This document shows positions 9,389 through 24,300 of a stretch of 64,000 nt of DNA, piece after piece (the stretch's first letter is position 1; every line of letters starts with the position of its first letter). The notes under the pieces are model-generated. The model worked only from the letters and a program-made list of their open reading frames with translations, was not told the origin of the DNA and ran no database searches. The DNA comes from Pagrus major. Its lineage: Eukaryota; Chordata; Actinopteri; Spariformes; Sparidae. Position numbers and translations under genes: made by a program. The stretch is from positions 27,498,910 to 27,562,909 of the forward strand of contig NC_133223.1 in the NCBI RefSeq assembly GCF_040436345.1. Direction: 5' to 3'.

Positions 9389-12300
9389 ATGAATGGCACG
9401 GTGGTGAAAAAGACCCAGGACACGCTGGGTAAAGTGATTAAGAAACCGCCTCTCACGGAGAAACTGCTAAGCAAGCCGCCGTTTCGATACCTCCACGACA
9501 TCTTCAGTGAGGTGAGACTGATATGCTAACACTACGATAATGTTAGCAAGCTGGCGTTTGTTTAACTAGTACCATCAATCTATTGTGCCCATGTTCATGA
9601 AAAGACCAGCGCCAACCGACCTGTGTTATATTAAAACACAGACAAATTAGCTGGCTAATACACCAACATTAGCATGAACTAAGCTAACCAAGTAAGTTAG
9701 CTGTCATTAACTTCGCAGTTATAACGTTTCTGCCTCCGTAGCTTTTCTAAAGCCATCGGATTATCTGCCATCGTACGGATAAGGTTGGTTCAACAGTTAA
9801 ACCATTAACGTTAATTATTAATCAAAGAAAGAGTTGCTATCGTTCATCAGTAATCCAATGTTACGTTGCCGATTAAGTTAATATAGTGGGCTAGCTAGCT
9901 TACGCTAGTTAGCTAGGTAGCAAAGTCTGTAGCGTCGTTTAGTTGCTAGGCACGACCAGAGCCCCGGCAGGGATCAACAAACCAATTCGTCCACTATTAA
10001 CTAACTAGAGTCAGACGATTTTGAGTATTAAGTTGGTTAAATGCGTCCGGTTCTACGAAGCAGTCACGTTGAGATCAAGACTGCTGAGCAGCTTATCGCA
10101 GCTGTTTGATAATACTAAGGGTTAGCTTAACGTTGTGCTGTAATTAATCACTGCTTGTGAAACACTGCAACCATACTCGGATTATTTGTTTGTCAAACAA
10201 CAGGGGGGTACACATATGTGAGTAAGTGTCAGATTCTGGGTGCTTATGGAAAGGCTGAGAGGCATATTGATGAACAAGCTCCTCTCAGGTGAAGAGACGG
10301 TCAGGTGCAAACTAGGGCCAGCTATCAACCTCGTAAATGTATAATCTGTGTACAACATAGATGGGTTATACCACTTGGGAAGTGACAGAGTTCGATGGCA
10401 TGAAGAAAGTAGTTATTCACAGATAAATAATATAGATAAAATATACTTGATGTACGTACCCTTATTTATTAGGAAGCCTCAGTCAGGGGAGGTGAGGTTA
10501 CTTAGTTTAATTTCAAACCATTAGTCAATAGAAATATATGATGCAGGTACAAAATCTATTCAGATCTTCATTATGAAACAGTTTTATCTCGACTACATTT
10601 AATTTCTTTTCATTACTAACCTGTTAACACACACACTTAGACTGTCACAAGTATGTTACACAAAGTGTCAAGCACAGTCAAATCTGTTTCACTTCTCTAA
10701 ACGGAGGTGAGATCTCGTTCCACTGTCCACCTGTTAAATAGTCTAATATTTCACTTAGATTCATGTATAATTAATAAAGCGAAGTGTGGAGCCATGTGTG
10801 ACTTCTTTCCCTGTGATTAGCGATATATTTGACTGCAGGAATGAGATTTCAAACAACTGAAGTTTCATCTTAGATAGCTACTTTAAACCGATGCTGTAGC
10901 ATAACTGCATTATCATGGTCTACAGTATGTAAGTCTTGGGTATGAAACACCAAATATTGTAAATTACCACTTAGTTTGACATGTTTATTTCTCCCCATTT
11001 TCAGGTGATAAGGACCACAGGCTTTATGAAAGGCCTGTTTGGAGAAAATGAAATGAAGTCAGATAATGTTAAGGTAAGTTGACCACTCAGGTGAAATTGT
11101 TCTTCTAGTAACCTTTGGCCTCTGCGCTATTCTTTCGTTAAGAGTCTTCTTTTCATATATTCACGCGTCTCTGTTAATGTGCTTCTTTGTGTGAAGAATA
11201 TGTAATTTAGTTCTAAGCAGCAGCCTCAGTTTTATCTGAGGTCACCTGTGCGTTACATGGGACAGTCTGAGGCTGTCGGTGCGTGGGGGTAACCCTACAC
11301 GCTGCCTCTGCGACACAGTGAGTGAGAGGACCTGGCAGGACATGACTTAGAGGGCCAGCCAAGGTGTCAGAACTCAAGTCTGCTGTTTGAGAGCTGACCC
11401 CGAATCAATAATGGGCAGGAAGATGATAGGCTTTGATAAATGTTGGTGCTAGAAACTGGATACCTTTACAACAGCAAGTTACTGTAACTGGATAATTTTA
11501 ATTTGTCATTTGGTTTAAAATGTAATGCTTTGATATCATCAGATGTGAATTAAATTTGTTTGAAAAGCAGACATTTTGTTCTGTAAATTATATTCTTACT
11601 GAGAATGCTGCCCTGGACTCTTGCATTTGATAGACTACAGGCTATGAACTTCTTGTTGAAATACAAAAATGTCAAATATATCGGAAATGTATTGGTTATC
11701 TTATCAGTATAGCTTTCATAATCTCAGTTGTAATACTGCTCAATTGTGACCACAGAATGTGAATGGTTGCAGTAAGAGTAAGTTTTTATAACAGTATGTC
11801 TATTTATGTATCTTATCAACTGTTTAGAGAGGACGTGTGCATGTTGCGCAGTAGAAATGTCATACATACGGGGATCAACACTGCAAAGGCTAGCCTGTTG
11901 TCAGATGTTACACAGAGTGGCCTGGTGGTTGCACCAGCGACAAGTCCTTATGTTACACAGTTGGCAGACCTCTCAGGTGCAGCAGGCTGATAGACTAAAA
12001 GCACCGCTTATCCGGGCCATTTGTTTGGAGAAGGACGTGTTTTTCTACATTCACACAACAATGTAAGAATTGCACTGTCAGACTTGTGTGTCAGGACAGA
12101 TTGGACTGAGACTTTTAGAAGTGTAGCACAATAGGAACAACTTGTGTTGAACCCAGCAAAGACATCTCAAGGGTTCAATCATTGGGAACTGTGTTGGAAA
12201 ATAACTCCCATTGGAGTTGTCACAACCGCATCCTATCTCTTGTCTCTCCTGTGCACTCTCCTTTTCATCACAGCACCTTTTTTTTCCTTCTCTCTAGGAT

Positions 12301-15300
12301 AAGGACGCTAAGATAGTCTACCTCCAGAAAGCAATAGATGTTGTGATGCTGGTGAGTGGCGAGCCCCTGGCGGCAAAGCCGGCACGCATTGTTGCCGGCC
12401 ATGAACCTGAGAAAACCAATGAGCTGCTGCAGGCCATTGCCAAGTGCTGCCTCAACAAGGTCTGTGTTGTTTGGAGACACACACACTCACACACACACAC
12501 ACACTCTGAAAAGCTAAATGGTAAATTGAAAACACTTACTCTCAGATACTCCAATGTCTCCAGTTCATTCATTGATCATATTTTCTGTTTACCTGCTGGA
12601 GAAACAAATAAAGTTATGGCACTGCATAAAAAGAAAATTCAGTGTTTGTTTTTTTTCAAAGTCAAAATGTTATACTGTTGGGAAAACTGTCTAGCTACCT
12701 CAGGGAGTACTTTGAAATACTTTAATTGAACCCTGGAGGTGGAGTGTAAACATCTGATGCCTGGGGGATAGATGTTCTTTCAACAGTGATTTGATATCAT
12801 GTCATTAAGACAACTCTTGGCAATTTAAATGTATTCCTCTCAGACGTTATTCGGTATTTTCCCTGAGATCTGCCCACAACTGTAATAGAAGTAGCTCTAA
12901 ATATAATTGAATTGGACAAGGTGACTGGTCAAACACGTGCATCCTGCTTGCTGTTAAAACCAATTAAATGCCAAAATTTGAATTTGTTGCTGAGCTTTTT
13001 GGCATATCTTTGTCCTTTTTAGATAGTGTATCTATCTTTTTTATGTGAAAAATGTTTATCACTGGTAAATAAAGCTTCAGTGTTATGTGGTGCTGCACTA
13101 TTCAACCCTTTTGTATGTCCCTTCCACAAAGAAGTCAATGTCAGCCACAGAATAGCCTCCTCATGTTTTGCTTAAGGACACATAAGAAAATGCTTTCCAA
13201 CGTCATTTGTACCCAGGCCATCTATTTGAAGGACGCTTCTCTGCACATTCCTTTTGACAGCTATTATCACTCGCTGGTTAATATTGCTGTATAAAACTGA
13301 AATATTCTCCTACGCTTGATCTGCAGATGTCCAGTGAGGATGCAGTGAAGAGAGTGCTTGCAGGAGAAAAGGTGGACATAAAAAACAAGGCCAGCACCTC
13401 CAGGTCCCAGGACAAGGAAAATAGGGAAGGACGTGAACGTCATCTGGATAGAGAGGTGAGAGCTTATAGCCCACTCCAATCACGGTTTTTATCACACACT
13501 GCTGTTTGCTTGTTAGCTTTTAACCCTGCAAGCTGCAGCTTTCTTTGAAAATTCAATGAGATGATCATACGATGAGTTTCCCATTATTCAGCCGTGGCTG
13601 GCATTAAATGGTCACCTTTGAACTATTCCAGGAGAGGAAAAAGATCACAGAGCGCAGCGGGAGCCGGGACCAGAAGGACCCAGACCAGCCCAAAGAGCAG
13701 GAGAGCAGACGCAGAGATGGGGAGAAGGAGCACCACCGTGACAGGGAGCGCTCGGACAAGCACCACCGCAGTGACCAGGACCGCCAAACCAAAGACCGTG
13801 ACAAAGACAAGAGCCGCGACCGGGAGCGAGACAAGGATAAAGACAAGGGAAGAACCAAAGACAGGGACAAGGAGAAGGACAGAGAGAGGGAAAAGGACAA
13901 GGAGAGAGACAAAGACAGAGAAAAGACAAGAGAAAGGGATTCTCACAGAGACCGAGAAAGAGACAAGGAGAAACGAAGGGACAAAGAGCGACACAAAGAG
14001 GGGGAAGAGAGGAACAAAAGTGGAGAGAGTGGCAACAGCAAGGTATGCCACTTAACCCCACACACATTTGAAATATTAGCAATAAATGTCATTATTTACA
14101 TTCTGTGTGTTTGTGCTTAGGCCAGAGTATCAGAGGAACCACAGCAAAAACCAAGCCCTGAAGAGCTGGGCAAAACAGCCAAACCTGTGCCAGCGGTAAG
14201 TTCACCTTTTGGCAGAATATTCACATGTAATGCGGTGTCTACCATTTGATCATTGACCATTTGATTTTCTCATCTGCGTTCATGGTGTGGCAGAGTTTCC
14301 TGTATGTTATGTCAGCCAACTTGAGAAAAGTAGAATTGGTCACTGATTTTAGATGTTAAATACTCTATGCACCGTTTTTGATTTAGTACAAATTTATTTC
14401 CTAATGTTGTGCCTCTTATTCTCGCAAGGAACCTGAACCAGTTGAAGAGGTATTCAACCTTGCACAAACAATCAGTAGCAAATTAGACCTGTAAATTGCC
14501 AACACTTGAGTGTTAGAATTTAGTGACTACTGCAGTGGCTTTGGGGGTGGCTGGCTGCTTGATATAGTCCTAGTTTGGGCTATAGTTCATAACAGGTCTT
14601 CCTCTTACAATCTGTATAATAATAAATGTGACTATTAAGTGCACAGTGTAATGCTGTGTTCTTTGCCTGTGCAGCCTGCAGAAGCAGTTGACAACCAGGT
14701 AAGAATTTACTCTGAATAAAGTACATTTAGGGCATTTAGCAGATGCTTTTGTCCAAAGCGACTTACAATAAGTACATTTGTCACAAGAAAGAAACCACAA
14801 AGTAGTATGATCTTAAACCACAAAGTATGATCTTATTTCAGCAGAGACGGCTCAAATATCACTTTTGCAATGCTAAACCACTCTGGCTAGTGTGTGGTGA
14901 GACATATTAATGACAAAGGAAATACTGTATGTTTGAGCTCCATAAGTCAGCTGTAAAACGACTAGGGTCACTTACCTTTTTGCTCAGATGTGGGATGGGG
15001 TTTAAATGTTGGTTTGACAGTGTGTAGTTGAGCTCGAGATGTTCAGTTAAGTATAAAACCAGCCAGTTTGGTGGAGAGCAGTTGGTTACCCAGCAGAGTT
15101 ATTCACAATTTTCTCCACTACTAGCTCTTCTTCATTGCATCTTTGAATGTTTTTTTTTCTGGCACACTTGTCTGCTTTGGCTCTTGTTCAATGTCATTCC
15201 TTTGAGTGATGCTGCTGAAGCTATTGGCCAAAATCCCAATGTTTTTGTATTTACAGTATGATACTTCAGGATATATTTGTTGACAGTTTAAATCATATTT

Positions 15301-18300
15301 TTTCAATATCTGATCCAGTATGATTGACTGTTATTGGACTTAAACAATGCAGTATATTGAACATAAAACACTTACTTCCTCTTGCTTTGTATTTTGCATG
15401 GAAATCTCTGTCTGTTCGGGCTTTGCAATATGGCCTTAAGATAAGACTTTATTGTCTTAAAGTTATATCTTTTTCTTGTCCTTCCTCCTCCCACAGTCTG
15501 ACAGTCCAGCTAGAATACCTCGGCCTTCATCCGCCAAAGGGCAGAGGCGGCGACCCAAACTTGGAGGTCAAGGTAACTCCCCCCTTTCCCTGATCACCCT
15601 ATTTTAATTATCTATACCAATGAGGCATATCTTACATAGTTAATGCAAGTCGCTTAAATAGCTGCACTTTAATTATTCACAGAATGGCTTTTTTAGTACG
15701 CCAAAATTGATTTTACAGTTGATTGCTTTCTATTTACACTCCACCTGCTTAATAAAATGACTAGTTTCCTACAGTGGGAGGTAGGTGTGACTCATCAGGA
15801 TCACTGTTGAAAGACGCAATAAAAGAAAGAAAAAAGTTTTCCAAAAAGAAGATATACGGCCTATTTGTTAATCTGTTTTTCATACTTGACGTGTCGCATT
15901 GCTCTATAATAATTTTCAAAGTTGTGTTAGACAGGAAACTAATGATGCCGTGTCTTTTTCTGCTCTCAACAGAGGAATCTGACAGCGAGGGGGGTAAGTG
16001 TTCTCTGTCTCATCTCTCTTGTGGAGTTGCATGTGAAAAGAGTACAAAGGTTTTAAACATTCACAGGAACATTTTTCATGTGGAAACGGGGACAACATGT
16101 CAGGAGAGTTGGTGCGCTCGATCTAAATGCATTTGAAGAATGTTATGATAAGTTTCAATAATGCAGAGGGAGAGTGTTGCAATCTATCACTCCCATAAAT
16201 AAACAAAGCAACCCATATTTGGTTATGACATTTAACTTGGTTCCCTGCTACCTCTGTGCTGAAGGCACAAGGCATGAAATCAGTGATCTTCTTATCTGAC
16301 TCAAAGAAGTGCTCCCCCCAAAATGTCAGAGTGCTCTTTCGGCTCCAGGCTCCACGTTGAGTCACAGAGGGAGTGCAATCTGCCATTGAGTGACACACTC
16401 AGTCATTAATGGCAAAGATATTCTTTGTTAATGTATCCAAGCAAGTCAGTCAGGTTCATTTATAAAGCCCAGTATCAGATACAATGCATGCACGGGCTTT
16501 AAAGACCTATAGTAGCAACGATTCGCGACCCAGCCCAAACTCTCCTGGAAGGCAAAGAAAAACTTCTCAACTAAACCCTCAGCACAGAAGGAAAAAAGAA
16601 AAAGGATGGAATCTCAGGAGAGACAACAAAGAGACACAAAGATATTAGCAGAAATAATCAGAAAGTTATCAAGAGTTGAAATTCCAGAAAGTCCAAAATG
16701 AAAAAAATCCATTAATGCATCCAATAGCCAGTCTTCACACCAATCCCATTTCTACTGCTGAGATCTTGAAATACCTGAAGGTGAGGTTATATGGCTGAAC
16801 TAACCTATCAGTGTTTAAAATAGCTATAGCCTTGTCAGAGTGTTAAGAACATTGGAATGTAGTTGTTATAAAGGTGTGTCAAGTGTCAGCATCTATCATG
16901 CAAAGCACAGGTACACTCCTTGCTATATTAAACTGAGCTAACTGCAAGTCACTGTTTTTCCTCTCACAGACGGAGATGCTCAGTTAGCTCAGAGACCTTC
17001 CCCTCTGGAAAACGGAGATGCTCCAGGCTCCTCAGTACCATCAGACATGGCCTCCAGGTCTGTACAGTCAACACTGAACTTCACTCATTGTGTCACTCAT
17101 AGAGTAAACACTCTAAACAACAGATCATCACAGCTCCCATTATGTTTCGGCTAAAAAAACATCTCATGTCCACTACTGCTCTTACATCTGTCAAAAATGT
17201 ACATACACATGAATGTTTTCCAGGCTGGACACAAGATAATTAAAACATGAATAAGATATAATGTAATTTTGTACAATAGTCATTTAATTAATAGTAGTTT
17301 TATAACATTAATGACTTTTTGTGAAGAATGTTGAGATGTTAATTCAGTCATGTGGTAATTCTTGCATTGCATTGTGTTGTATTACTTTATTTATTTACTT
17401 AAAATTTTGGGTAGTTTTGCTTTTGAAACTTTGCTTTGTTCCTAGGCCTGATCCAGGATCAGTTCTGGTACATTACACAGCTGAATAATTGCCTTTATTT
17501 TTGATAATTACCAATGTTTTGTTCTTGCTGACTAATCGGTTATGATTGAATGTCTGGGAAGCTGTGTTATAGCAGTTTTACTCATATTATTGTTGTGAAT
17601 GTTTATTGCTCCAGGCAACAGTTATCATCTCAAAATCTGAATGACTCAGCGAAGCTGTCACGAAGTGGACTTTTGACAAATCCCAGAGAGCTGTTAACAG
17701 AGAATTTGGCTTGTAAAAGAAGTCCAGAAGAAAACATAGCTTGTGAAATAAAACGGAAATTACTTGTGTAAATACAAATATTTTAGTTCTAAAAACATTC
17801 ATTTAAGAGCTTATTAAGTTATATGCATAATCTTTTCAACCTACACCAGGCGAATACCACGGCCCAGCAGTGCTCGCCCAGCACCTCCTCGAGTCAAGAG
17901 ACAGGAAAGTGGCACCGACGTGGCCCCAGCTGAGAGGTGACTTCACCACACAAATTCACTAATGTCATAAGTCATAACTGTTACTGGCAAGGATGATGAC
18001 CTCATTTGTTGTGAATACATGTCTTGTTCCTGCCAGTAGGAGAGATGAAGCACTACTCGTATAATGAAATCAAAAGCAGTGAACATGCTGAATGAACTCT
18101 GTAATATTGGAGCAAGTCTAACAGGTCAACAATTATATTTTTAATAAAGGTGTTGTCAGGCTGCCACATCTCACACTGTATATTCTGTATAATTTCTCAG
18201 TTAGAAATGAGTCACGCTGTTTGCATGTCTTTCAGGCTGTCCAGTGCCAAGCCCTCAGCTCCAGTCATCATGGATGGTAAGAAACTGTCTGAGGATGAGG

Positions 18301-21300
18301 AGGATGATGAGCAATTTGTCGTCGAAGAGGCGGTTCCTCCACCGTCAGATGCTCCTGAGATGGAGATGGTAAGTGACTTGATCATCAAGTTGTTTAAAAA
18401 CAGATAACATAAAGCCTTGGATAGTTATCTACTATTTTTTTCTATTACAGGTGCCTGCACAAGAACTCGACAGTGAAGACAAACATGGTACAGTTGAATT
18501 TGTTTTGATTTTTCTAGTTTGAAGGATATACCGTCACATTTTCTCCAGATTTTCTTCTTGCTGAGTTAAGCCACCTGGATCTTCTTTCACTTTTCCTCTC
18601 ATTGTTTCTCTCACTGTAGGTGGCCTTGTGAAAAAGATCCTTGAGACCAAGAAAGACTATGAATTGTCCCCATCCTCCCCTAAATCTAAAGAACAGGTAT
18701 GTACAGTTGTTTCTGTAGTGCTCTTCTCCACTAGAGGGCAGTATCAGCCCAGTTCTCACCAACTGATTTTCATCAGTGACTCAGAGCTCGCCATCAACTC
18801 TATCAGCCATTCTTTCTGGAAAGTTTGCTCCCCAGGGCAAGTGTTGAAACCACAGTGAAATGCCCACTGCAACGCTGGTTATTATCAAAAGAAAGACATA
18901 AACAAATGGAGCGCAGAGGTGTAATTGCACCGCCTTGCAACCACAAAAATGTTCCCCTTCAGTGAAGCTGAAGGGCTAATAACCAGACAAGCAAGTATGG
19001 CCCCTAACAGACCACACATACTACACACACATCAAGATGTCTGGAGCAAAATGAGCTTGTTTTTAGGGGCTGCTGCTCAATATCAGCAAAATATGCTCAC
19101 ATTTTTTGATTACAGACTTCTCTGTTCTGTGTACAGTTTAAGGGTATCTGCCATCTTGGAAACTGGCTTTTAGACAAATTATGACTCTTCACACTCCTTC
19201 TCCATATGTTGACTTCTTTCACTTATTGTGGAGGTTATTCCAGGAAACGGACAATGCACAACAAGTTTTTCAGTCACTTAAGACCCCCTCGACACATGTT
19301 TTAAGGTATAGAATAAAATTCTCTAATATGTGTCCTTGAAAATCCTTAAAATGGCACCTGCTCCTTCCCACTCATTAAAAGACAGAACATATAAATACGA
19401 AAATATTGTTGGTTCCACAATTTTAACTGCTGGACACAAGATGTCTCCTACTTCACTATGAAGTCCATTCTCAGGGTTTGTGCACTGGAGGCTTCAAGTT
19501 TCTACATCACACTTGTGTACACTAAATACTGGACCATGATTGGCTTTGAAACTATCTGTGATGTCAGAAGTCATGCTTGTAGGCCGGCTTCTTTGAACCA
19601 GATTTTCAGTGAGCACAGAGAAAACTTTGAAAACAGCCTTCTAGTGTCAAACGTACATCTTTTTACACAGTGACGTTTAAACATTCAACTGTAGGAACAA
19701 GAAGAAAAGCACATTTTTGACTAGAGGAGGACATTTAGGTATTCAAGACTGCTGTTTCTCAAGAAGTTTTGCTTCTCATAATGTCTTTGATTTGGATGAA
19801 TAAACAGGCTTTTTAGGTGACGCATTGCTGCTGTTGGTCATGCATTCCCCCGTCAGCTTATTTATCAGCCAGAAAGAGAGAGAAACATCTTTCATCATTA
19901 TTTGTAGTGTGAGTCAGTGTGAAGCTTACAGTTTGGTCTGTACTCCATGGCGTGAGGTGGCGTACGCTGTCTGCTTTGGGTGGTCCTCTTCACCGAAGCG
20001 TGCTCTCCCCCAGCATCCCTTCCCTAGCTGACCACCCTGACTCTGATGGATGCACTGTTTTGGCCTGTCACTCATGCAGAGAGGCCCCCGATCTATCCCC
20101 TCCTAACTGCGGCCTCAGATATCATCCCTCGTGAAGTTTACCTGAAGTTGTCTCAGTTAAACCACCAGTAAACTGAAGTAGCTTGACAGAATCTGTATTT
20201 TAAAGTTAGTTAAATTCAAAATACAGTTACCACTCTGTTTCTGTTACTGAAAGGATTTCCACAAAACCTGGATGGAGGATGGGACTCAGATCAGGATAAA
20301 GTGACGAATTCAGGACGTTATTTTACAGTTTTGGTAATTTCCCAGAGAATAATGCATGGATCTTGTGAAAAAAATCAGCCATATTTAGGTGGCTGGTATC
20401 TATGAGTGGGTACGATTTGATGCAGGTTAAAACAGACGTCTGTGTCTAGCAGGTTTAAATGTTTTATTAGACATTGGATTAGGCTCGATTGAGTTAAAGA
20501 GGGAAGTTGGGCCTTGGCGGAGGTATGCACTCTATGATTACCACTCTAGCTTTATATAGAACTTGGTGCAAAACCAACATTTTTCAAGTCTAACCAAACA
20601 TACATAAACAGGTAAAACATCCAAAACAGCAGAGCTCTTTGTGTAACACGATGAGCACAGCCTTGTAGAGTTTATCCTAATTTTCTTAATGCAGCCTCCT
20701 CAGCTTTCAAGCCTTCATTTCAGAGTGTCCTGTTCTGCACATAGGAACCGTTCAGTCCACCCCTCCATCATTATTGGCCTTGCCTCGTCAGCTGTATAAA
20801 GAACTATAATGACTTCCTTCCAGACATGAAAGGGTGGAGAGGTCAGCTTAATGGAGTCGTTTTTTTCTTTTTTTCCCTGGTAATCACGGTAAAACACGCA
20901 GGGTCAAAAATGTAAATATTGAGCTTCCTCATTCTATGTGGTGTGACGGGTTTGAAATTTCAGCTGCCGCAATTCATTTTCTTAAACACCAAAGTTTATC
21001 AAAACACCGTGTCCGAATGAGTCACAACCCATCCAACATCATGTCCAGTTCATAAGTGTTGGCCTTTAGACCATTTTGTATATTTGGTGAAAATCCCACC
21101 TATATGTTATTGTCCCCATTAATTCATGTGCTTTGTCATTTGAATTAATTTTGCTATTGTTAATGCCAGTGACGAGGTGCTCCATGGCTGTGCTGATGTA
21201 AATAAAGGGAATTCTCAAACAGTCAGATGATTGTATTTTGCCATGTCCCGCCGCAGTGTGTGTGACCGAAGAATTTGCTGTATATTTATGGGGATGACCT

Positions 21301-24300
21301 TCCTCACGACCCCTCGGCGGTATTGTATATTATTCCAAGATACTTCTCTTTTTATTTAGACAGAATCCGCCCCTTGCAGCAGCTGCGTTTTCATAAGAAT
21401 TTTTGTGTACTCTTCCCCCCCGTTTCTTTACCCCCATCAAATTAGCCTTGATGAAGGTTTGTAATGTATAAATAAACCCTGTGGCATACAAATGGATGGC
21501 TGTTGAGTGAGAGTCACGGAGGAGAAGGGCCAGAATACTCTCTGCAGGATTGTCAAGAAAATAAATACTCCTCTCTGCAGACCTCTGTGTCTTCATAAAC
21601 ATCCAGCGTTTTTTGTGGAAACAAGGAAACGGCCCTGTGGCATTCCATTAGTCATATTACTTTTGCAGAAGACATATTGGAATTTGGTCAGGTTTATGAG
21701 GATTACCTACCTGAAGCACCTACAAACTGCTATCAGACCTCAGCCTTGACAAATCACAAATCATATCGACAAACCCTTAAGAATATCTTTTTGTCTCCAT
21801 GAGAATGTTTGAATGATAAACCACCTTTTTAAGGCACAGTTTCCATTTTCAGTCACTTCAGTGTAGCTCCCTTTTGGAAGTTTCCTTTCAGTCAGCCCAG
21901 GGTGGTGATCTCAGTTGTCTCCCCAGTGACCTTGCAACAACATCCTGTAACCTCACTGGCCGTAAGCTTTTCTCTTCACCTCACTGACTCCAAGCTATTT
22001 TTATGATCTAGCTAGACTTTTGAATGGCCTTCTATGAAAAATGGCGAGGAAACCCATAAACAACATCCAGAGCCAAATCTCATCCTCCCCTGCCTCCATG
22101 ACTCACCTCTCAGATCTCCTACTGGAACACATTGTAGAAAACCATCAGGATGTGCATCAGTGTCTTCAAATGGTCTCCAGTAGCCATTAGAATTGTTCCC
22201 AGAAGCTCCAGAGTTGTTATGTGGGCTTCAATGATCATCTGTGGTCTTCAATGGTGTAACCACTATAAACTGGACTTGATTCAACTTGATTGTGGGCAGT
22301 GCAGCTCTAATGAGAGGTTTGTCCTCTCTCATCCTCCTGTCTTGAAGTGAAGCTAATTAATGAACAGTAATGAATGAATAAATAAATGAAGCTTCTCTCC
22401 TCATGAGGGAAGCTGATCCCTCGACATCAACTACTCAACTAGTGTCTAAATGACTGTTTTCCCAGCTAATGATACCCTAGAGGTTGATCTGCCGCTGACA
22501 GGTTCTATACATGCTCACCATTTTTCTTGTCAGAGAATACTTTGAAGAATGTTTTCCTCTCGCCTCAGAAAGCCTCTATAAGCAGTCCATAAATCACATT
22601 CTTGCACGCACTTCCTAATTAAGTTGATTAGGTGTGTGATTACTGGGTCAATTTCATGTTGTGTTGTACCTTGGAGTGTTAAGAACGTCCCTGAGAGTTT
22701 CTCTTTGAAGGAGATCCAAGCAGAAAGTTTGTTGTCATAAACATAAATGCTGATGAGAAGAAGTATTTATTTTGAGTAACTAAACCCCCAAACCACTTTT
22801 TTCAGCTGAAAACCAATGTATATGGGTATTTAGTTGTGTTTTTTATTGATTCAGGTTCAAATCTTGACATTTTAGACATTTTAAAAATGCATAGCGACTG
22901 CCCTGAAAAAGGGTGAAACCTGGCTATTGTTATTGAATTTTGCTATCACCTGAACTGGAGGCAGCTTTTGCCACCAACCAGCCCTCCATCCAACCCCCCT
23001 CTTATAAAACCTACTTCTCCCAACTCTGCAGACTGCAGCTAGTGGTGTTTGTTAGCACCCCTCCCAGCCCTGTCCATGTTCGCGTATTTTCACATTGCAG
23101 AGGCGGTTTTTTTTTTTTATTTCAAGAGTAGAGGCCATCCAGCCAAAACTCTGGGGTTAAGTTAGTTCAGCCAAATGTTTTTTACAGGGCTGATACCGAC
23201 TATTAGTAATCAAGGAAACCAATAAATCACATTTGTGTGATTGTGTGTGTAAAATTTGATTATAATAATAATCTATTATTCTTCCACAACACAATGGAGA
23301 TTATGATTCCATTTGCATTGTTTTGTCATCCTCGTGGTTGGCTGTTACAGATCTGGTGATCTTAAATTATGGTTAAGCTGTTATGGGTGGCTCAAAGTGG
23401 AGAATGATACTGATGATGCTATTAAGTTTGACATTAGATGAGGTTTGATTTAAGTAAAATGCACTGCTAGGCCTTGGCGAAGGTATGCACTCTACTGACT
23501 GCCATTCTAGTTAATTTAATCTGACAAAAAAATGGACATAATCGGAAAAATGCTGAATATCTTACCTGATAATCTGTCTATCCCTTATTTATCTATGTAC
23601 TTTAGCGACATATCAGTCTACCTCTTACGTCCACCTGCACTTTCCAGCACCACCCAGAGGCTGTGTCTTCCCCATTGCCTCCGGCTTTCATCACCGTCTG
23701 AGATAATGGGAAAACCTGCCCCCCCTCCTTCCTCCCCTCTCACCTCCTACTCCTCTGCGGTCACCACGTCTAAATATTGTTCTGTGATCTGGGTGAGAAA
23801 AAGGAAAACTAGGAGCACACAGGACTCGTAGACCCCGACAGAGACCTCCATAAAGCTGTGATTTATATCCACCCGGACAGAGTGCGCACGAACCAGGGGT
23901 CATGTTTTCACGCCAAGTTTTTTATTTTCCAACAGAGAAGGGGAGGGGCGGTCGAGGTAGCAAGGGGACGGCAAATAGACTGAAGCCATAGGTCCTGTCT
24001 GGGCCGTGCAGACCAAACCACAGCCAGGCAGGCCGAATGAGCCGTAGAGTGTTTGTCTAGCTGCAGGGTTCACAGCACCCAGTGGAAAGCCACCCACCAT
24101 GTTAGGGGACCGCTGGGCCAAGGCGTTTCAAGCCTCACACTCCTAAACCACCACAAACGGGTAACAAAGAGCGAGGCTGTCAGAAATTTGTACTTGCTTC
24201 CCGAAAAGAAATGACGGCGAACAATGATGCTTGATGTAATTTCTGCAGTGTGGTCTCGTCCAGTCAAGCTGCCTTCGCAAATTATAATCACTGAGCTGTT

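Noticed and set aside
13604..14082. Antisense ORFs of 100-145 codons
   Set aside because: Shadows of traf3ip1 exon 5. The sense frame is the charged linker with matching splice phases.
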